A stretch of 64,000 nt of DNA from contig WTFG01000001.1 of assembly GCA_009835005.1 (NCBI GenBank), forward strand, positions 310,001 to 374,000, written 5' to 3'. The notes below the pieces were generated by a model, which was not told where the DNA came from, did not search any database, and worked only from the letters and a program-made list of their open reading frames with translations. Shown here piece by piece: positions 44,600-53,481 of the stretch. The position numbers were made by a program, and so were the translations under genes. The stretch's first letter is position 1; each line of letters begins with the position of its first letter. Origin of the DNA: Flavobacteriaceae bacterium Ap0902 (GTDB taxonomy: Bacteria; Bacteroidota; Bacteroidia; Flavobacteriales; Weeksellaceae).

Positions 44600-46048
44600 A
44601 TGGATCAGGAAAATCAAGAAACAAATATCAGTATTGGAGATTCGGTATTGCATTTTATAAAAGGTGTCTTCTCTTTAACCCCTAATGTAGATAAACAGCG
44701 AGCCAGAGAAGAGATTGTTGCTAATATTAACTTCAAGGGTATGCCAGCTTATGTATTGGTAGCCTCTATCATTGTGGCTTCTATAGGGCTTAACGCCAAT
44801 TCTGTGGCTGTTGTCATCGGAGCCATGTTAATCTCTCCATTGATGGGTCCAATCATTGGTCTTGGTTATTCTGTGGCTGTAAATGATTGGGAAACGCTTA
44901 GAAAATCGTTGATTAATTTTGCAATTATGGTGGTCATTGCCTTAATCACATCCACTACTTATTTTCTATTGGTTCCATTAAAATCCTTGACAGAACAATT
45001 GCAAGGTAGAATAGAACCCACCAGCTTAGACGTTATGATTGCTTTTTTTGGAGGGTTTGCAGGAATTGCAGCGTTGTGTTCTAAAATTAAAAATGCCAAT
45101 GTTATAGCAGGGGTAGCCATTGCTACTGCCTTGATGCCACCTCTCTGTACAGCAGGGTATGGACTGGCTATGGGGTCGCAAGAAGTGGGCTATAGAGATT
45201 ATACAGGATTTGCAGTCTTTTTTAATGCCCTTTATTTATTTTTCATCAATTCGATTTTTATTGCCATATCAACATATATTTTTATCAAGGTTACACGTTT
45301 CCCGCTTGCTAAGTATCAGAATGCAATTCAAGCAAGAAGAACCAATTATTTAATTTTGGGAATTGCATTGTTGACTATGATTCCGAGTAGTTTTATTTTT
45401 TATAATATCATCAAAGAGGAGTTATTTAATACCAAACTTCAATCTTTTTTAAAAAATGAAGTAGAATCTGTCTATGAAAATACCTTCTTCAACCTGAATA
45501 ACCCTATGGTTACTCAAAAAGATACGATTAAATATGTAACTATTTCTACCTTAACAGATAGAATACCAGAAGAAGTAGTAGAAAATTGGAATAAAATATT
45601 AGATAGTAAATATAAACTACATGATACGAGATTAGTGGTTTATCAAGGTACAGGATATGATAATTCTGCCTTGCAAAGAGACGGACAAGAGTTTGTGAGA
45701 TCGCTGTATAAGTCTACAGGAATAGAAATTCAGAAAAAAGATTCAACCATAGCATCGCTCAAGAATCAAGTGGCTAGATTGAATTCAGACACCATTCCTT
45801 TTCAAAGTATTTCATCTGAGTTAAAGAGTCAATATCCAGAGATTAATCACTTTGGGTATGGTGTATTTAATTATCAAGATTATAGCGCTGGGAGAGGCAA
45901 GAATATTATTCCCACTTTTATTTTAACCTGGAAAAATGAGCCTACTACGCCAGAAGCGTCTAAGGATAGAAAAGAAGACATAGAGAGAATCAATAAATAT
46001 CTCAAGATTAGATTAAAATTGGATACAATTCAATATCTAAAAGAATAA
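44600..46048 (+). CDS. DUF389 membrane protein
   Basis: This 482-residue protein has an N-terminal segment of about 50 residues, six membrane helices with the DUF389 hallmarks (L-N-A-N-S-V-A-V-V-I-G-A-M-L-I-S-P-L-M-G-P-I-I-G-L as motif positions, A-L-M-P-P-L-C-T-A-G-Y-G), and a C-terminal extracytoplasmic or cytoplasmic domain of about 200 residues with coiled-coil tendency (S-L-K-N-Q-V-A-R-L-N). It is a TIGR00341-type family member of unknown role. It lies 26 bp after manC in the same direction. Confidence 0.9.
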   Translation: MDQENQETNISIGDSVLHFIKGVFSLTPNVDKQRAREEIVANINFKGMPAYVLVASIIVASIGLNANSVAVVIGAMLISPLMGPIIGLGYSVAVNDWETLRKSLINFAIMVVIALITSTTYFLLVPLKSLTEQLQGRIEPTSLDVMIAFFGGFAGIAALCSKIKNANVIAGVAIATALMPPLCTAGYGLAMGSQEVGYRDYTGFAVFFNALYLFFINSIFIAISTYIFIKVTRFPLAKYQNAIQARRTNYLILGIALLTMIPSSFIFYNIIKEELFNTKLQSFLKNEVESVYENTFFNLNNPMVTQKDTIKYVTISTLTDRIPEEVVENWNKILDSKYKLHDTRLVVYQGTGYDNSALQRDGQEFVRSLYKSTGIEIQKKDSTIASLKNQVARLNSDTIPFQSISSELKSQYPEINHFGYGVFNYQDYSAGRGKNIIPTFILTWKNEPTTPEASKDRKEDIERINKYLKIRLKLDTIQYLKE

Positions 46049-46086
46049 GAAAAATTAAGGAATCAATATCTTAACTGATAATTTCC

Positions 46087-46094
46087 TACTTTTG
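46087..46094 (+). promoter_or_regulatory. -7 box (TACTTTTG) for rseP
   Basis: TAnnTTTG lies 26 bp before the rseP ATG, after the end of the DUF389 gene. The -33 position lacks a clear TTG. Confidence 0.5.
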
Positions 46095-46119
46095 CACATT
46101 TAAATTTAGAAATTAAATT

Positions 46120-47436
46120 ATGGATATTTTTATAAAAGCAGCACAGATGATTTTGATTTTATCAATCATTGTGGTGTTACATGAAGGCGGTCACTTTGCA
46201 GCGGCTAAATTATTTAAAACCAAAGTGGAACGCTTTTTCTTATTTTTTGATGTTAAGTTCTCTCTTTTTAAAACAAAAATAGGCGAAACTGTCTATGGTA
46301 TAGGTTGGTTGCCACTAGGCGGGTATGTGAAAATTGCTGGAATGATAGACGAAAGCATGGATACAGAGCAGATGAAGCAGCCTGCACAACCATGGGAGTT
46401 TAGAGCCAAACCAGCATGGCAGCGATTGATCATCATGTTAGCAGGTATCATTGTTAATTTAATATTAGCCATTGTCATCTTCTCTGTATTGAGTTACAAT
46501 AATGGAGAGACTTATATCAATGTAAACAAAATGAATAATGGAATCTTGATAGATTCTGCCCAAATGGATTTAGGGCTGCAAGCTGGGGATGTACCTATAG
46601 GGGTGAATGGTATCATGTATGATAAATTAAGCGATATTAGCAAAAGAGCCTTGATAGATGGCGGTACACTTAATGTAAAAAGAGGCAATGATGTTGTAGA
46701 TTTAGAGATTAAAAAATCTGATTTAGTTCACATGCTAGAACTAAAGAATGGATACTTTTTCCCAGCACCAGAATATCCTATCACTATAGACACAACCTTA
46801 TCTGTTGCGGCCAATGCTGGAATAAGAAAAGGGGATATAATCAAAACAATCAATGGCAAACCTGCCAATGACTGGACATTAGTAACGAATGAGATCCGTA
46901 ACAATGCCCAAAATACCATCAACTTTGGCATAGAGAGAAATGGTCAACTTCAAGAATTTGATGTGGAGGTTCCTGCAGAGGCCAAAGTAGGGATTGCACC
47001 CGTATATAATTTAGAACCCTTGACAGAAACACATAAATTCACACTTGGTGAGTCTATCAATAGAGGGGTTCATTTAACATTCTCTACCATTACAGATCAA
47101 GTACAGTCTTTTGGGGTTTTATGGCGATTAAAGGGAGAAGCCACCAAATATATGGCTGGTCCTATTGGGATTGCTAAACAATTACCATCTGCATGGGATT
47201 GGACTTTCTTTTGGAGTTTCACAGCCTTGCTTTCTGCTTGGTTAGCCTTTGTGAATTTATTGCCGATTCCAGGATTAGATGGAGGACATGCGATGTTCAC
47301 TATTTATGAGATGATTACAGGACACAAGCCTGGAGATAAATTTATGGAGGTGATGCAGATTATCGGGGTTATTTTCTTGATAGGTTTGATGGTCTTTATC
47401 TTCGCCAATGATATATTTAATTTAATCTTTAATTAA
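46120..47436 (+). CDS. rseP: RIP site-2 metalloprotease
   Basis: This 438-residue intramembrane zinc protease has H-E-G-G-H at residues 21-25 in the first helix, a G-x-L-P-L-G-G-Y-V-K-I loop, a central region with PDZ domain character (G-L-Q-A-G-D-V-P-I-G-V-N-G, G-I-R-K-G-D-I-I-K-T-I-N-G), and the second catalytic motif N-L-L-P-I-P-G-L-D-G-G-H-A in a late helix. It cleaves membrane-spanning regulators and signal peptides in the inner membrane. A promoter-like TACTTTTG precedes it; pncA follows 18 bp later. Confidence 0.95.
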   Translation: MDIFIKAAQMILILSIIVVLHEGGHFAAAKLFKTKVERFFLFFDVKFSLFKTKIGETVYGIGWLPLGGYVKIAGMIDESMDTEQMKQPAQPWEFRAKPAWQRLIIMLAGIIVNLILAIVIFSVLSYNNGETYINVNKMNNGILIDSAQMDLGLQAGDVPIGVNGIMYDKLSDISKRALIDGGTLNVKRGNDVVDLEIKKSDLVHMLELKNGYFFPAPEYPITIDTTLSVAANAGIRKGDIIKTINGKPANDWTLVTNEIRNNAQNTINFGIERNGQLQEFDVEVPAEAKVGIAPVYNLEPLTETHKFTLGESINRGVHLTFSTITDQVQSFGVLWRLKGEATKYMAGPIGIAKQLPSAWDWTFFWSFTALLSAWLAFVNLLPIPGLDGGHAMFTIYEMITGHKPGDKFMEVMQIIGVIFLIGLMVFIFANDIFNLIFN

Positions 47437-47454
47437 AAAGATATACACAACATC

Positions 47455-48057
47455 ATGAAGAAAGCACTTATAGTCATCGACATGCAATATGATTTTATCC
47501 CTGGCGGAAGTTTAGCCGTAGAAGGTGGAGATGAAATTATTCCTTTGATTAATCAACTTATTCAAGAATATGATTTAGTATTAGCCACGCAGGACTGGCA
47601 TCCAGCAGATCATAAAAGTTTTGCATCCCAACACCCTGGGATGAAGCCCTATGACACCATAGAGCTCCATGGGTTGCATCAAGTATTGTGGCCAGATCAC
47701 TGCGTACAAGGAACCCATGGCGCAGAATTTCATCAAGATTTAGACCTAAGAAAAGTAGAAGCCATCTTCAGAAAAGGAATGAATCCAGAGATCGATAGTT
47801 ACAGCGGTTTTTATGACAACGGACATTTAAAGACCACAGGACTAAGTGGATATTTAAGAGAAAAAGGCGTTACAGAAGTCCATTTCGCTGGATTAGCGGC
47901 AGATTTCTGTGTACATTACTCTATCACAGACGCTTTAAAAGAAGGTTTTGAGGTGACATTGATAGAAAATGCAACCAAGCCAATCTTTCCAGAGCAGTTT
48001 GCACAGCAAAAAGAAGCCTTAAAAGATCAAGTCAATTTTATCACTTATAAAGGCTAA
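47455..48057 (+). CDS. pncA: Nicotinamidase
   Basis: This 200-residue enzyme hydrolyses nicotinamide to nicotinate in NAD salvage. The catalytic triad of the isochorismatase-like fold is present: D9 (I-V-I-D-M-Q-Y-D-F), K107 (F-R-K-G-M-N) and C152 (A-A-D-F-C-V). The metal-binding T-Q-D-W-H-P-A-D-H segment and W-P-D-H-C-V-Q-G-T are both intact, and the length is typical. It follows rseP closely and may be read from the same promoter. Confidence 0.96.
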   Translation: MKKALIVIDMQYDFIPGGSLAVEGGDEIIPLINQLIQEYDLVLATQDWHPADHKSFASQHPGMKPYDTIELHGLHQVLWPDHCVQGTHGAEFHQDLDLRKVEAIFRKGMNPEIDSYSGFYDNGHLKTTGLSGYLREKGVTEVHFAGLAADFCVHYSITDALKEGFEVTLIENATKPIFPEQFAQQKEALKDQVNFITYKG

Positions 48058-48110
48058 ATTTCAAAGGTTTACACCAATCATTTGAATCGGATTAGCCAAT
48101 AGATAATTCG

Positions 48111-48118
48111 TATATTTG
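48111..48118 (+). promoter_or_regulatory. -7 box (TATATTTG) for the ABC-F gene
   Basis: TAnnTTTG is present 17 bp before the ATG at 48136. The only upstream TTTG (48081-48084) is 26 bp away, so the -33 is uncertain. Confidence 0.5.
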
Positions 48119-48135
48119 CATTTTTAAATCAAACT

Positions 48136-49761
48136 ATGTTAACAGTTTCTAACGTATCGCTACAATTTGGGAAAAGAGTTCTTTTTGACGAGGTAAACAT
48201 CAAGTTTACCAAAGGGAATTGCTATGGAATTATCGGAGCCAATGGAGCAGGTAAATCCACATTCCTCAAGATATTATCTGGAGAACAAGAACCCACATCG
48301 GGTCATGTATCCTTAGAGCCAGGCAAGAGAATGTCTTTTCTAGAGCAAGACCACTTCAAATATGATGAGGTGCCCGTACTAGAAACCGTCATGCGTGGAA
48401 ATGAGCCCCTATTCAATATCAAAAAAGAAATGGACGAACTCTATGCAAAGCCAGACTTTTCAGAAGCAGACGGAGTCAAAGCAGGAGAGCTAGGCGTAGT
48501 CTTTGAAGAAATGGGCGGGTGGAATGCGGAAACCGATGCAGCCACTTTATTATCCAACGTAGGCATACCAGAAGAAGACCATTATACCTTGATGGGTGAT
48601 TTAGATTCCAAGTCAAAAGTTCGTGTTTTATTAGCACAAGCCCTATTTGGCAATCCAGACGTGCTGGTATTAGATGAGCCAACCAACGATTTAGACGTAG
48701 AAACCATCAATTGGCTAGAGAATTTCCTAGCAGACTATGAAAACACCGTGATAGTAGTATCGCATGACCGTCACTTTCTAGACACCGTATGTACGCACAT
48801 AGTAGATTTAGATTACAAGAAACTAAACCTATATACAGGTAACTACAGTTTCTGGTATCAGGCATCACAACTCGCTACAAGACAGCGCGCACAAGCCAAC
48901 AAAAAAGCAGAAGAAAAGAAAAAAGAATTACAAGAATTTATCTCTCGATTCAGTTCCAACGTAGCCAAGGCCAAACAAGCCACCGCCCGTAAGAAGATGA
49001 TAGAGAAACTAGACATGCAAGAGATCAAACCATCTTCACGCAGATATCCAGCCATCATATTCGAAAGAGAAAGAGAAGCAGGAGATCAAATCTTAGAAGT
49101 AGAAAATCTATCTGCGAAGTTAGAAGATGAGGTTTTATTTGATAAAGTAACCTTCAATCTAGCCAAAGGGGACAAGGTTGCCATCATCGCTAGAAAATCA
49201 TTAGCCAAAACCGCATTTTTTGAAATCATTTCAGGAAATCAAGCGGCCGATGGCGGAACTTATAAATGGGGAGTCACCACCAAACAAACCTACTTACCAC
49301 TAGACAACACAGCCTACTTTCAATCAGACATTGATTTAGTAGACTGGTTGAGGCAATACGTAGAAACCGATGAAGAGCGCCATGCAGAGTACATCCGTAC
49401 GTTCTTAGGTAGAATGCTATTCTCTGGAGACGAAGGATTAAAAGCAAGTAATGTGCTTTCTGGAGGAGAAAAAATGCGTATCATGTTCTCTAGAATGATG
49501 CTGCTCAAAGGAAACGTCTTATTATTTGATGAGCCAACCAATCACCTAGATCTAGAATCTATCTCGGCACTCAACAACTCCCTAGAGAACTTCAAAGGAA
49601 CCATCGTCATGTCATCCCATGACCACGAATTAGTACAAACCGTTTGTAACAGAATCATTGAAATCACACCCCGTGGTGTCATCGATCGTTACATGAGTTA
49701 CGATGAGTACTTAAAAGATCCAAAAGTAAAAGAACTCAAACAGAAACTGTACAAAGATTAA
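48136..49761 (+). CDS. ABC-F ATPase (YbiT/YkpA-like)
   Basis: This 541-residue cytoplasmic protein has two ABC domains and no membrane helices. Domain 1 has Walker A G-A-N-G-A-G-K-S-T (about 35) and Walker B V-L-V-L-D-E-P-T-N-D-L-D but a degenerate signature (L-D-S-K-S in place of L-S-G-G-x). Domain 2 has a degenerate Walker A (A-R-K-S-L-A-K-T) but a good signature L-S-G-G-E-K and Walker B. A linker rich in K/E/A, with A-R-K-K-M-I-E-K-L, is the P-site tRNA interaction region. Such complementary loss is normal in this subgroup. ABC-F proteins act on ribosomes; subgroup resemblance suggests housekeeping use rather than antibiotic resistance. Confidence 0.92.
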   Translation: MLTVSNVSLQFGKRVLFDEVNIKFTKGNCYGIIGANGAGKSTFLKILSGEQEPTSGHVSLEPGKRMSFLEQDHFKYDEVPVLETVMRGNEPLFNIKKEMDELYAKPDFSEADGVKAGELGVVFEEMGGWNAETDAATLLSNVGIPEEDHYTLMGDLDSKSKVRVLLAQALFGNPDVLVLDEPTNDLDVETINWLENFLADYENTVIVVSHDRHFLDTVCTHIVDLDYKKLNLYTGNYSFWYQASQLATRQRAQANKKAEEKKKELQEFISRFSSNVAKAKQATARKKMIEKLDMQEIKPSSRRYPAIIFEREREAGDQILEVENLSAKLEDEVLFDKVTFNLAKGDKVAIIARKSLAKTAFFEIISGNQAADGGTYKWGVTTKQTYLPLDNTAYFQSDIDLVDWLRQYVETDEERHAEYIRTFLGRMLFSGDEGLKASNVLSGGEKMRIMFSRMMLLKGNVLLFDEPTNHLDLESISALNNSLENFKGTIVMSSHDHELVQTVCNRIIEITPRGVIDRYMSYDEYLKDPKVKELKQKLYKD

Positions 49762-49776
49762 TCAGTAAAATATAGT

Positions 49777-49935
49777 TTGGGCGATTTCACGAGCTATCCA
49801 TTCCAATTCCGCAGGAATCTGCTTATAAATAATAGGGCTGCAAAGAGCTTCCATTCGGTCGCTTTTACAGCCCTTTATTTATTGGCGCATCTTCCCTTAC
49901 GGGATTTCCATTGCTATCTCTATCGCAGGGTTGGT
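49777..49935 (+). ncRNA. Putative structured non-coding element of flavobacterial repeat type
   Basis: The block starts GGGCGATTTCACGAGCTATCC, contains a local hairpin (ATTCC-GC-AGGAAT near 49808) and a longer stem AGGGCTG/CAGCCCT, and ends with GGATTTCCATTGCTATC and ATCGCAGGG. The ends GCGAT (49781-49785) and ATCGC (49922-49926) are complementary. It resembles from memory an untranslated element repeated in Bacteroidota genomes after genes; that identity is unverified. Confidence 0.45.
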
Positions 49936-50011
49936 TTAAGGTTTAAGGTTTTGGTAGCAAGTATTTTCCATACGCTTTAATAACTCTACCAATTCCACAT
50001 AATTATTCGCA

Positions 50012-50096
50012 TTGTCATGCTGGATTCATTTCAGCATCCTCTCTAACCATTCACGCAAAGCAATGTGAGACCCTGAACATATTTCAGGGTGACCGC
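50012..50096 (+). repeat. Paired-hairpin dispersed repeat, copy 2
   Basis: ATGCTG/CAGCAT at 50017-50022 and 50032-50037, then CCCTGAA/TTCAGGG at 50071-50077 and 50083-50089. It aligns in order and spacing with the reverse complement of 12031-12111, including the GTCAT left edge and the ATG-n-GAGACCCTGAA core. Confidence 0.7.
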
Positions 50097-50293
50097 GCGA
50101 GAAAAATTGGATGCGGTATTATGAGCAAGTCTTTTCTCTTATTTTTCTTTCTTCTAACTTCTTTCTATCTTTTTCCCGTAAAAAAGAAACAAATCAAGTT
50201 ATTTAACACAGCCAATCAATACTTTACAACAATTTTATAATCTGGTTCCATCGGATTTATGCTTTGTATATTATTTTTGGAGCATAGAACGTT

Positions 50294-51358
50294 TTATTCC
50301 TTTTTTTCTAATGAAATTTTCTTTAATTCTTTGTAATCTATTCTGTCTTCTGGATATTTTGTCATGAATTCTTCTGCCTTGTTGACCATATTCTCTGATC
50401 CACAGAAAAATGGTACACGTTGGTGGAGTTCAGATGGTTCTATGTCCATAATGCGTTGGTAACCATCTGTAGCTTTTCCTCCCGCTTGCTCGCACAGGAA
50501 TCCCATAGGATTACATTCATATAATAATCTTAATTTACCATAAGGGTGATTGGTTCCTGATGGATAAATGTAGATTCCGCCTTTGAGCATATTTCTATGA
50601 AAATCAGAAACTAATGAACCTATGTATCTAGAGGTATACGGGCGATCTCCTTCTGATTGTTGGCAATATTTTAGATAGTCTTTAACGCCTTGTGGAAAAT
50701 GCACATAATTACCCTCATTAATAGAGTAAATACCTCCATCTTTTGGGAATTTCATATCAGGGTGAGAAAGGTAGAAGATACCGATGGATGGGTCCAGTGT
50801 AAAACCGTTAACGCCTTTTCCTGTGGTGTATACAAGCATGGTAGAAAGTCCGTAAACCACATATCCTGCGGCTACTTGTTTGTTCCCTGGCTGCAGAAAA
50901 TCTTCTATGGTAACAGGTGTTCCGTCTGGAGTAACTCTACGATAGATAGAAAAAATAGTTCCTACAGTCACGTTTACATCTGCGTTGGATGAACCGTCTA
51001 ATGGGTCTATTAGCACGACATATTTACTCAAGTGGCTATTCGCTTTTGCTTCTACAGGGATAAAAAATTCATTTTCTTCTGATGCAATTCCACAGACAAC
51101 TTCTCGTTGTGTTAATGCTTTGATGAAAGTTTCATTAGCAAATACATCTAATTTCTTCTGTGTTTCTCCTTGTACATTCTCTTCTCCTACGTCTCCCAAA
51201 ATATCATCTACAAGTCCGTTTTTATTGACTTGTTGATTTACAATCTTGGTTGCTAAGCGAATAGAGCTTAATAAACGTGATAGTTCTCCAGTAGAGTATT
51301 GGAAATCCTCTTGGTTGTCAATAATAAATTCTCCTAAGGTTTGATATGTTTTTGCCAT
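50294..51358 (-). CDS. fbp: Fructose-1,6-bisphosphatase class I
   Basis: This 354-residue cytoplasmic enzyme of gluconeogenesis hydrolyses fructose 1,6-bisphosphate to fructose 6-phosphate. Class I markers are [26 protein letters not shown], the metal-binding [12 protein letters not shown], a [11 protein letters not shown] segment and G-G-I-Y-I-Y-P-S-G. The length is somewhat above the E. coli enzyme but typical of this class in Bacteroidota. It is read alone; a TAAATTTG box lies upstream. Confidence 0.96.
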   Translation of the reverse strand: MAKTYQTLGEFIIDNQEDFQYSTGELSRLLSSIRLATKIVNQQVNKNGLVDDILGDVGEENVQGETQKKLDVFANETFIKALTQREVVCGIASEENEFFIPVEAKANSHLSKYVVLIDPLDGSSNADVNVTVGTIFSIYRRVTPDGTPVTIEDFLQPGNKQVAAGYVVYGLSTMLVYTTGKGVNGFTLDPSIGIFYLSHPDMKFPKDGGIYSINEGNYVHFPQGVKDYLKYCQQSEGDRPYTSRYIGSLVSDFHRNMLKGGIYIYPSGTNHPYGKLRLLYECNPMGFLCEQAGGKATDGYQRIMDIEPSELHQRVPFFCGSENMVNKAEEFMTKYPEDRIDYKELKKISLEKKE

Positions 51359-51377
51359 GGCTTAATCTTATTGCTAT

Positions 51378-51385
51378 CAAATTTA
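51378..51385 (-). promoter_or_regulatory. -7 box (TAAATTTG) for fbp
   Basis: TAnnTTTG is present on the minus strand 19 bp before the fbp ATG (51358). The nearest TTTG upstream is 24 bp away. Confidence 0.5.
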
Positions 51386-51467
51386 TGCATATTTTTGAAC
51401 CTTAACTAACAAAATTGAAAGGTTTATTATTCCGTTTTATACTTAAACTTATAAAAATACTTAGTGT

Positions 51468-51899
51468 ATGAAAGACAATTTTCAGATTATTAACGGCCCC
51501 AACCTAAATTTACTGGGTAAAAGAGAACCAGAAATTTACGGAAATCAATCTTTTGAAGATTTTTTTGAAGAATTAAGAATATATTATTCAAATTCCATTT
51601 TGCACTACTTTCAGACAAATCATGAGGGTGGGATTATAGATAAATTACATGATGTAGGGTTCCGCTATCAAGGTGTTATTTTGAATGCTGGTGCCTATAC
51701 GCATTATTCTTATGCTATAGCAGATGCTATAAAAGCTATTCAAGTTCCTGTTGTAGAAGTTCACATATCTGATATTTATTCTAGAGAGGACTTTAGAAAA
51801 ATATCTATAACGGGAGAAAATTGCATCAAAATTATATCTGGCAAAGGTTTGAATGGATATAAAGAAGCTATAGATTTTTTAATAGATTATAATTCCTAA
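51468..51899 (+). CDS. aroQ: Type II 3-dehydroquinate dehydratase
   Basis: This 143-residue shikimate-pathway enzyme converts 3-dehydroquinate to 3-dehydroshikimate. Typical features are I-N-G-P-N-L-N-L-L-G-K-R-E-P-E-I-Y with catalytic Y24 and R19, F-Q-T-N-H-E-G, N-A-G-A-Y-T-H-Y-S (active-site Asn and His), V-H-I-S-D-I-Y and S-R-E-D-F-R. It is a small dodecameric cytoplasmic protein. It is divergent from fbp and its stop is 1 bp from the trkH stop on the opposite strand. Confidence 0.95.
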   Translation: MKDNFQIINGPNLNLLGKREPEIYGNQSFEDFFEELRIYYSNSILHYFQTNHEGGIIDKLHDVGFRYQGVILNAGAYTHYSYAIADAIKAIQVPVVEVHISDIYSREDFRKISITGENCIKIISGKGLNGYKEAIDFLIDYNS

Positions 51900-51900
51900 T

Positions 51901-53478
51901 TTATTTCTTCCAGAAGGCTGGGGTAAATAGAATCAAAATGGTGAATAATTCTAGTCTGCCTAATAACATTAGAAAAGCGCTAAACCATTTGGCACTATCT
52001 GTCATGCCTGCATAGTTATTAACGGGGCTATATTTTCCAAGGGCTGGCCCTACGTTCCCTAGCGAGGACGCAGTAACACTCAGGGTAGAAGCAAATTCAT
52101 TTATATCTGGGTCTAGTCCAGAATCTAAAAATGACAGGATAATAGATCCAAAGATAAATATCAACATATAGATCATAAAGAAAGCAAGTACATTGAATAC
52201 AATTTTAGGCTCTATCGCTTTGTTATTATAACGAACGGGAATAACGGCTCTGGAATGTATCAGTCTTTTAAATTCACTATAGCTATTCTTCATCAAAATA
52301 ACGTGACGCACAATTTTAACACCACCAGAAGTTGAACCTGCAGAGCCTCCCATAAACATCATAGCAAAGAAGATTATAGTTAGAAAAGGCGTCCATTGAG
52401 AGAAATCTGCGGACACAAAACCAGTAGTGGTGATGACAGATATTATACTGAATAAACTGTGTCTAAAGGCTTCTTCTAATTCAAAGTATCTTTCTCCTAA
52501 ATAATTAAATCCTACCCCTGGGTGTGTAATTGTTGTATTTCCTGGGTCTGCATATAAGTGTACAATCGTGGTAGAGATCATAGTTAATACAATGATGATT
52601 CCTACATAAAATAAAAACTCTTGATTGCTAAATACTTTTTTAAATTTCCTTTTAAATATATAGTAGTTTAAAACAAAGTTGGTACCTGCCAAAAACATAA
52701 ATAAAATTATAATATACTGCACCGCAGGATTATCATTCCAATGGGCTATACTGGCATTTTTAGTAGAGAATCCTCCTGTAGAAAGCGTGCTGAAGGCGTG
52801 ATTCGCAGCATCATACCAGCCCATCCCAAAGATTTTGAGCAAAATAAACTCAATCACAGTAAATGCCATATAAATGAGCCATAATCGCTTGGCTGTATCT
52901 GTAATTCTGGGGTGTAACTTGTCTGCAGAGATACCTGGAGCCTCTGCTACAAACAGCTGCATTCCTCCAATTCCTAAAAGAGGCAGAATCGCAATGGTGA
53001 GGACAATAATCCCCATACCACCAATCCAGTGGGTGAGGCTTCGCCAAAAGAGTAAGCCTTTGGGCATAATTTCTATATCTTGTAGGATGGATGCTCCAGT
53101 GGTGGAGTAGCCAGATACCGTCTCAAATACAGCGTTGGTGAGGTTGATATTGTTGATTTGTTGTACTTCTGCACTTAACTGAGGCATTACAAATAGATAG
53201 GGTAGAGAACCAAAAAATGCCATACTAATCCATCCGAGCCCAACGATTAGATATCCCTCTCTCTTACCCACATTTTTATTGGCTTTTCTTGTGCTTAAAT
53301 AAGCCGTGAGTCCTGCCACGGCAGTCACTAGACCTGCGTATAGAATACCTTTATAGGCGTCTTCTTCAAAATATAAACTAATAGGAACACACAATAGCAT
53401 AAAGAGAGAATTCAACAAAAGTAAAATTCCTAATAGGTTAATGATAATGCGAAAATTGATTTTTTTAAAATAGGGCAT
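51901..53478 (-). CDS. trkH: Potassium uptake protein TrkH
   Basis: This 525-residue membrane protein has about ten helices and the four pore-loop repeats of the SKT superfamily: F-E-T-V-S-G-Y-S-T-T-G-A-S, F-S-T-L-S-T-G-G-F-S-T, I-S-V-I-T-T-T-G-F-V-S-A-D, and S-V-T-A-S-S-L-G-N-V-G-P with G-G-S-A-G-S-T-S-G-G-V-K. Each contributes a selectivity Gly. It imports K+ (possibly with H+ or Na+) and is gated by the TrkA protein encoded 3 bp upstream in the same operon. Length is typical. Confidence 0.95.
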   Translation of the reverse strand: MPYFKKINFRIIINLLGILLLLNSLFMLLCVPISLYFEEDAYKGILYAGLVTAVAGLTAYLSTRKANKNVGKREGYLIVGLGWISMAFFGSLPYLFVMPQLSAEVQQINNINLTNAVFETVSGYSTTGASILQDIEIMPKGLLFWRSLTHWIGGMGIIVLTIAILPLLGIGGMQLFVAEAPGISADKLHPRITDTAKRLWLIYMAFTVIEFILLKIFGMGWYDAANHAFSTLSTGGFSTKNASIAHWNDNPAVQYIIILFMFLAGTNFVLNYYIFKRKFKKVFSNQEFLFYVGIIIVLTMISTTIVHLYADPGNTTITHPGVGFNYLGERYFELEEAFRHSLFSIISVITTTGFVSADFSQWTPFLTIIFFAMMFMGGSAGSTSGGVKIVRHVILMKNSYSEFKRLIHSRAVIPVRYNNKAIEPKIVFNVLAFFMIYMLIFIFGSIILSFLDSGLDPDINEFASTLSVTASSLGNVGPALGKYSPVNNYAGMTDSAKWFSAFLMLLGRLELFTILILFTPAFWKK

Positions 53479-53481
53479 AGC

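Larger units (their letters stand above)
49762..50293. other. Non-coding region with two structured elements
   Basis: There are 532 bp between the ABC-F stop and the fbp stop (convergent genes). It holds a GCTATCC/GGATTTCC-type element at 49777-49935, a paired-hairpin repeat at 50012-50096, and a pyrimidine-rich stretch near 50130-50180 on the + strand. The one reading frame of about 67 codons (49777-49980) starts inside the first element and has no protein-like features. No tRNA or other RNA gene was recognised. Confidence 0.7.

Noticed and set aside
49777-49980. 67-codon frame in the non-coding region after the ABC-F gene
   Set aside because: It runs through repeat-like, structured sequence, has no ribosome-binding context and no domain features.
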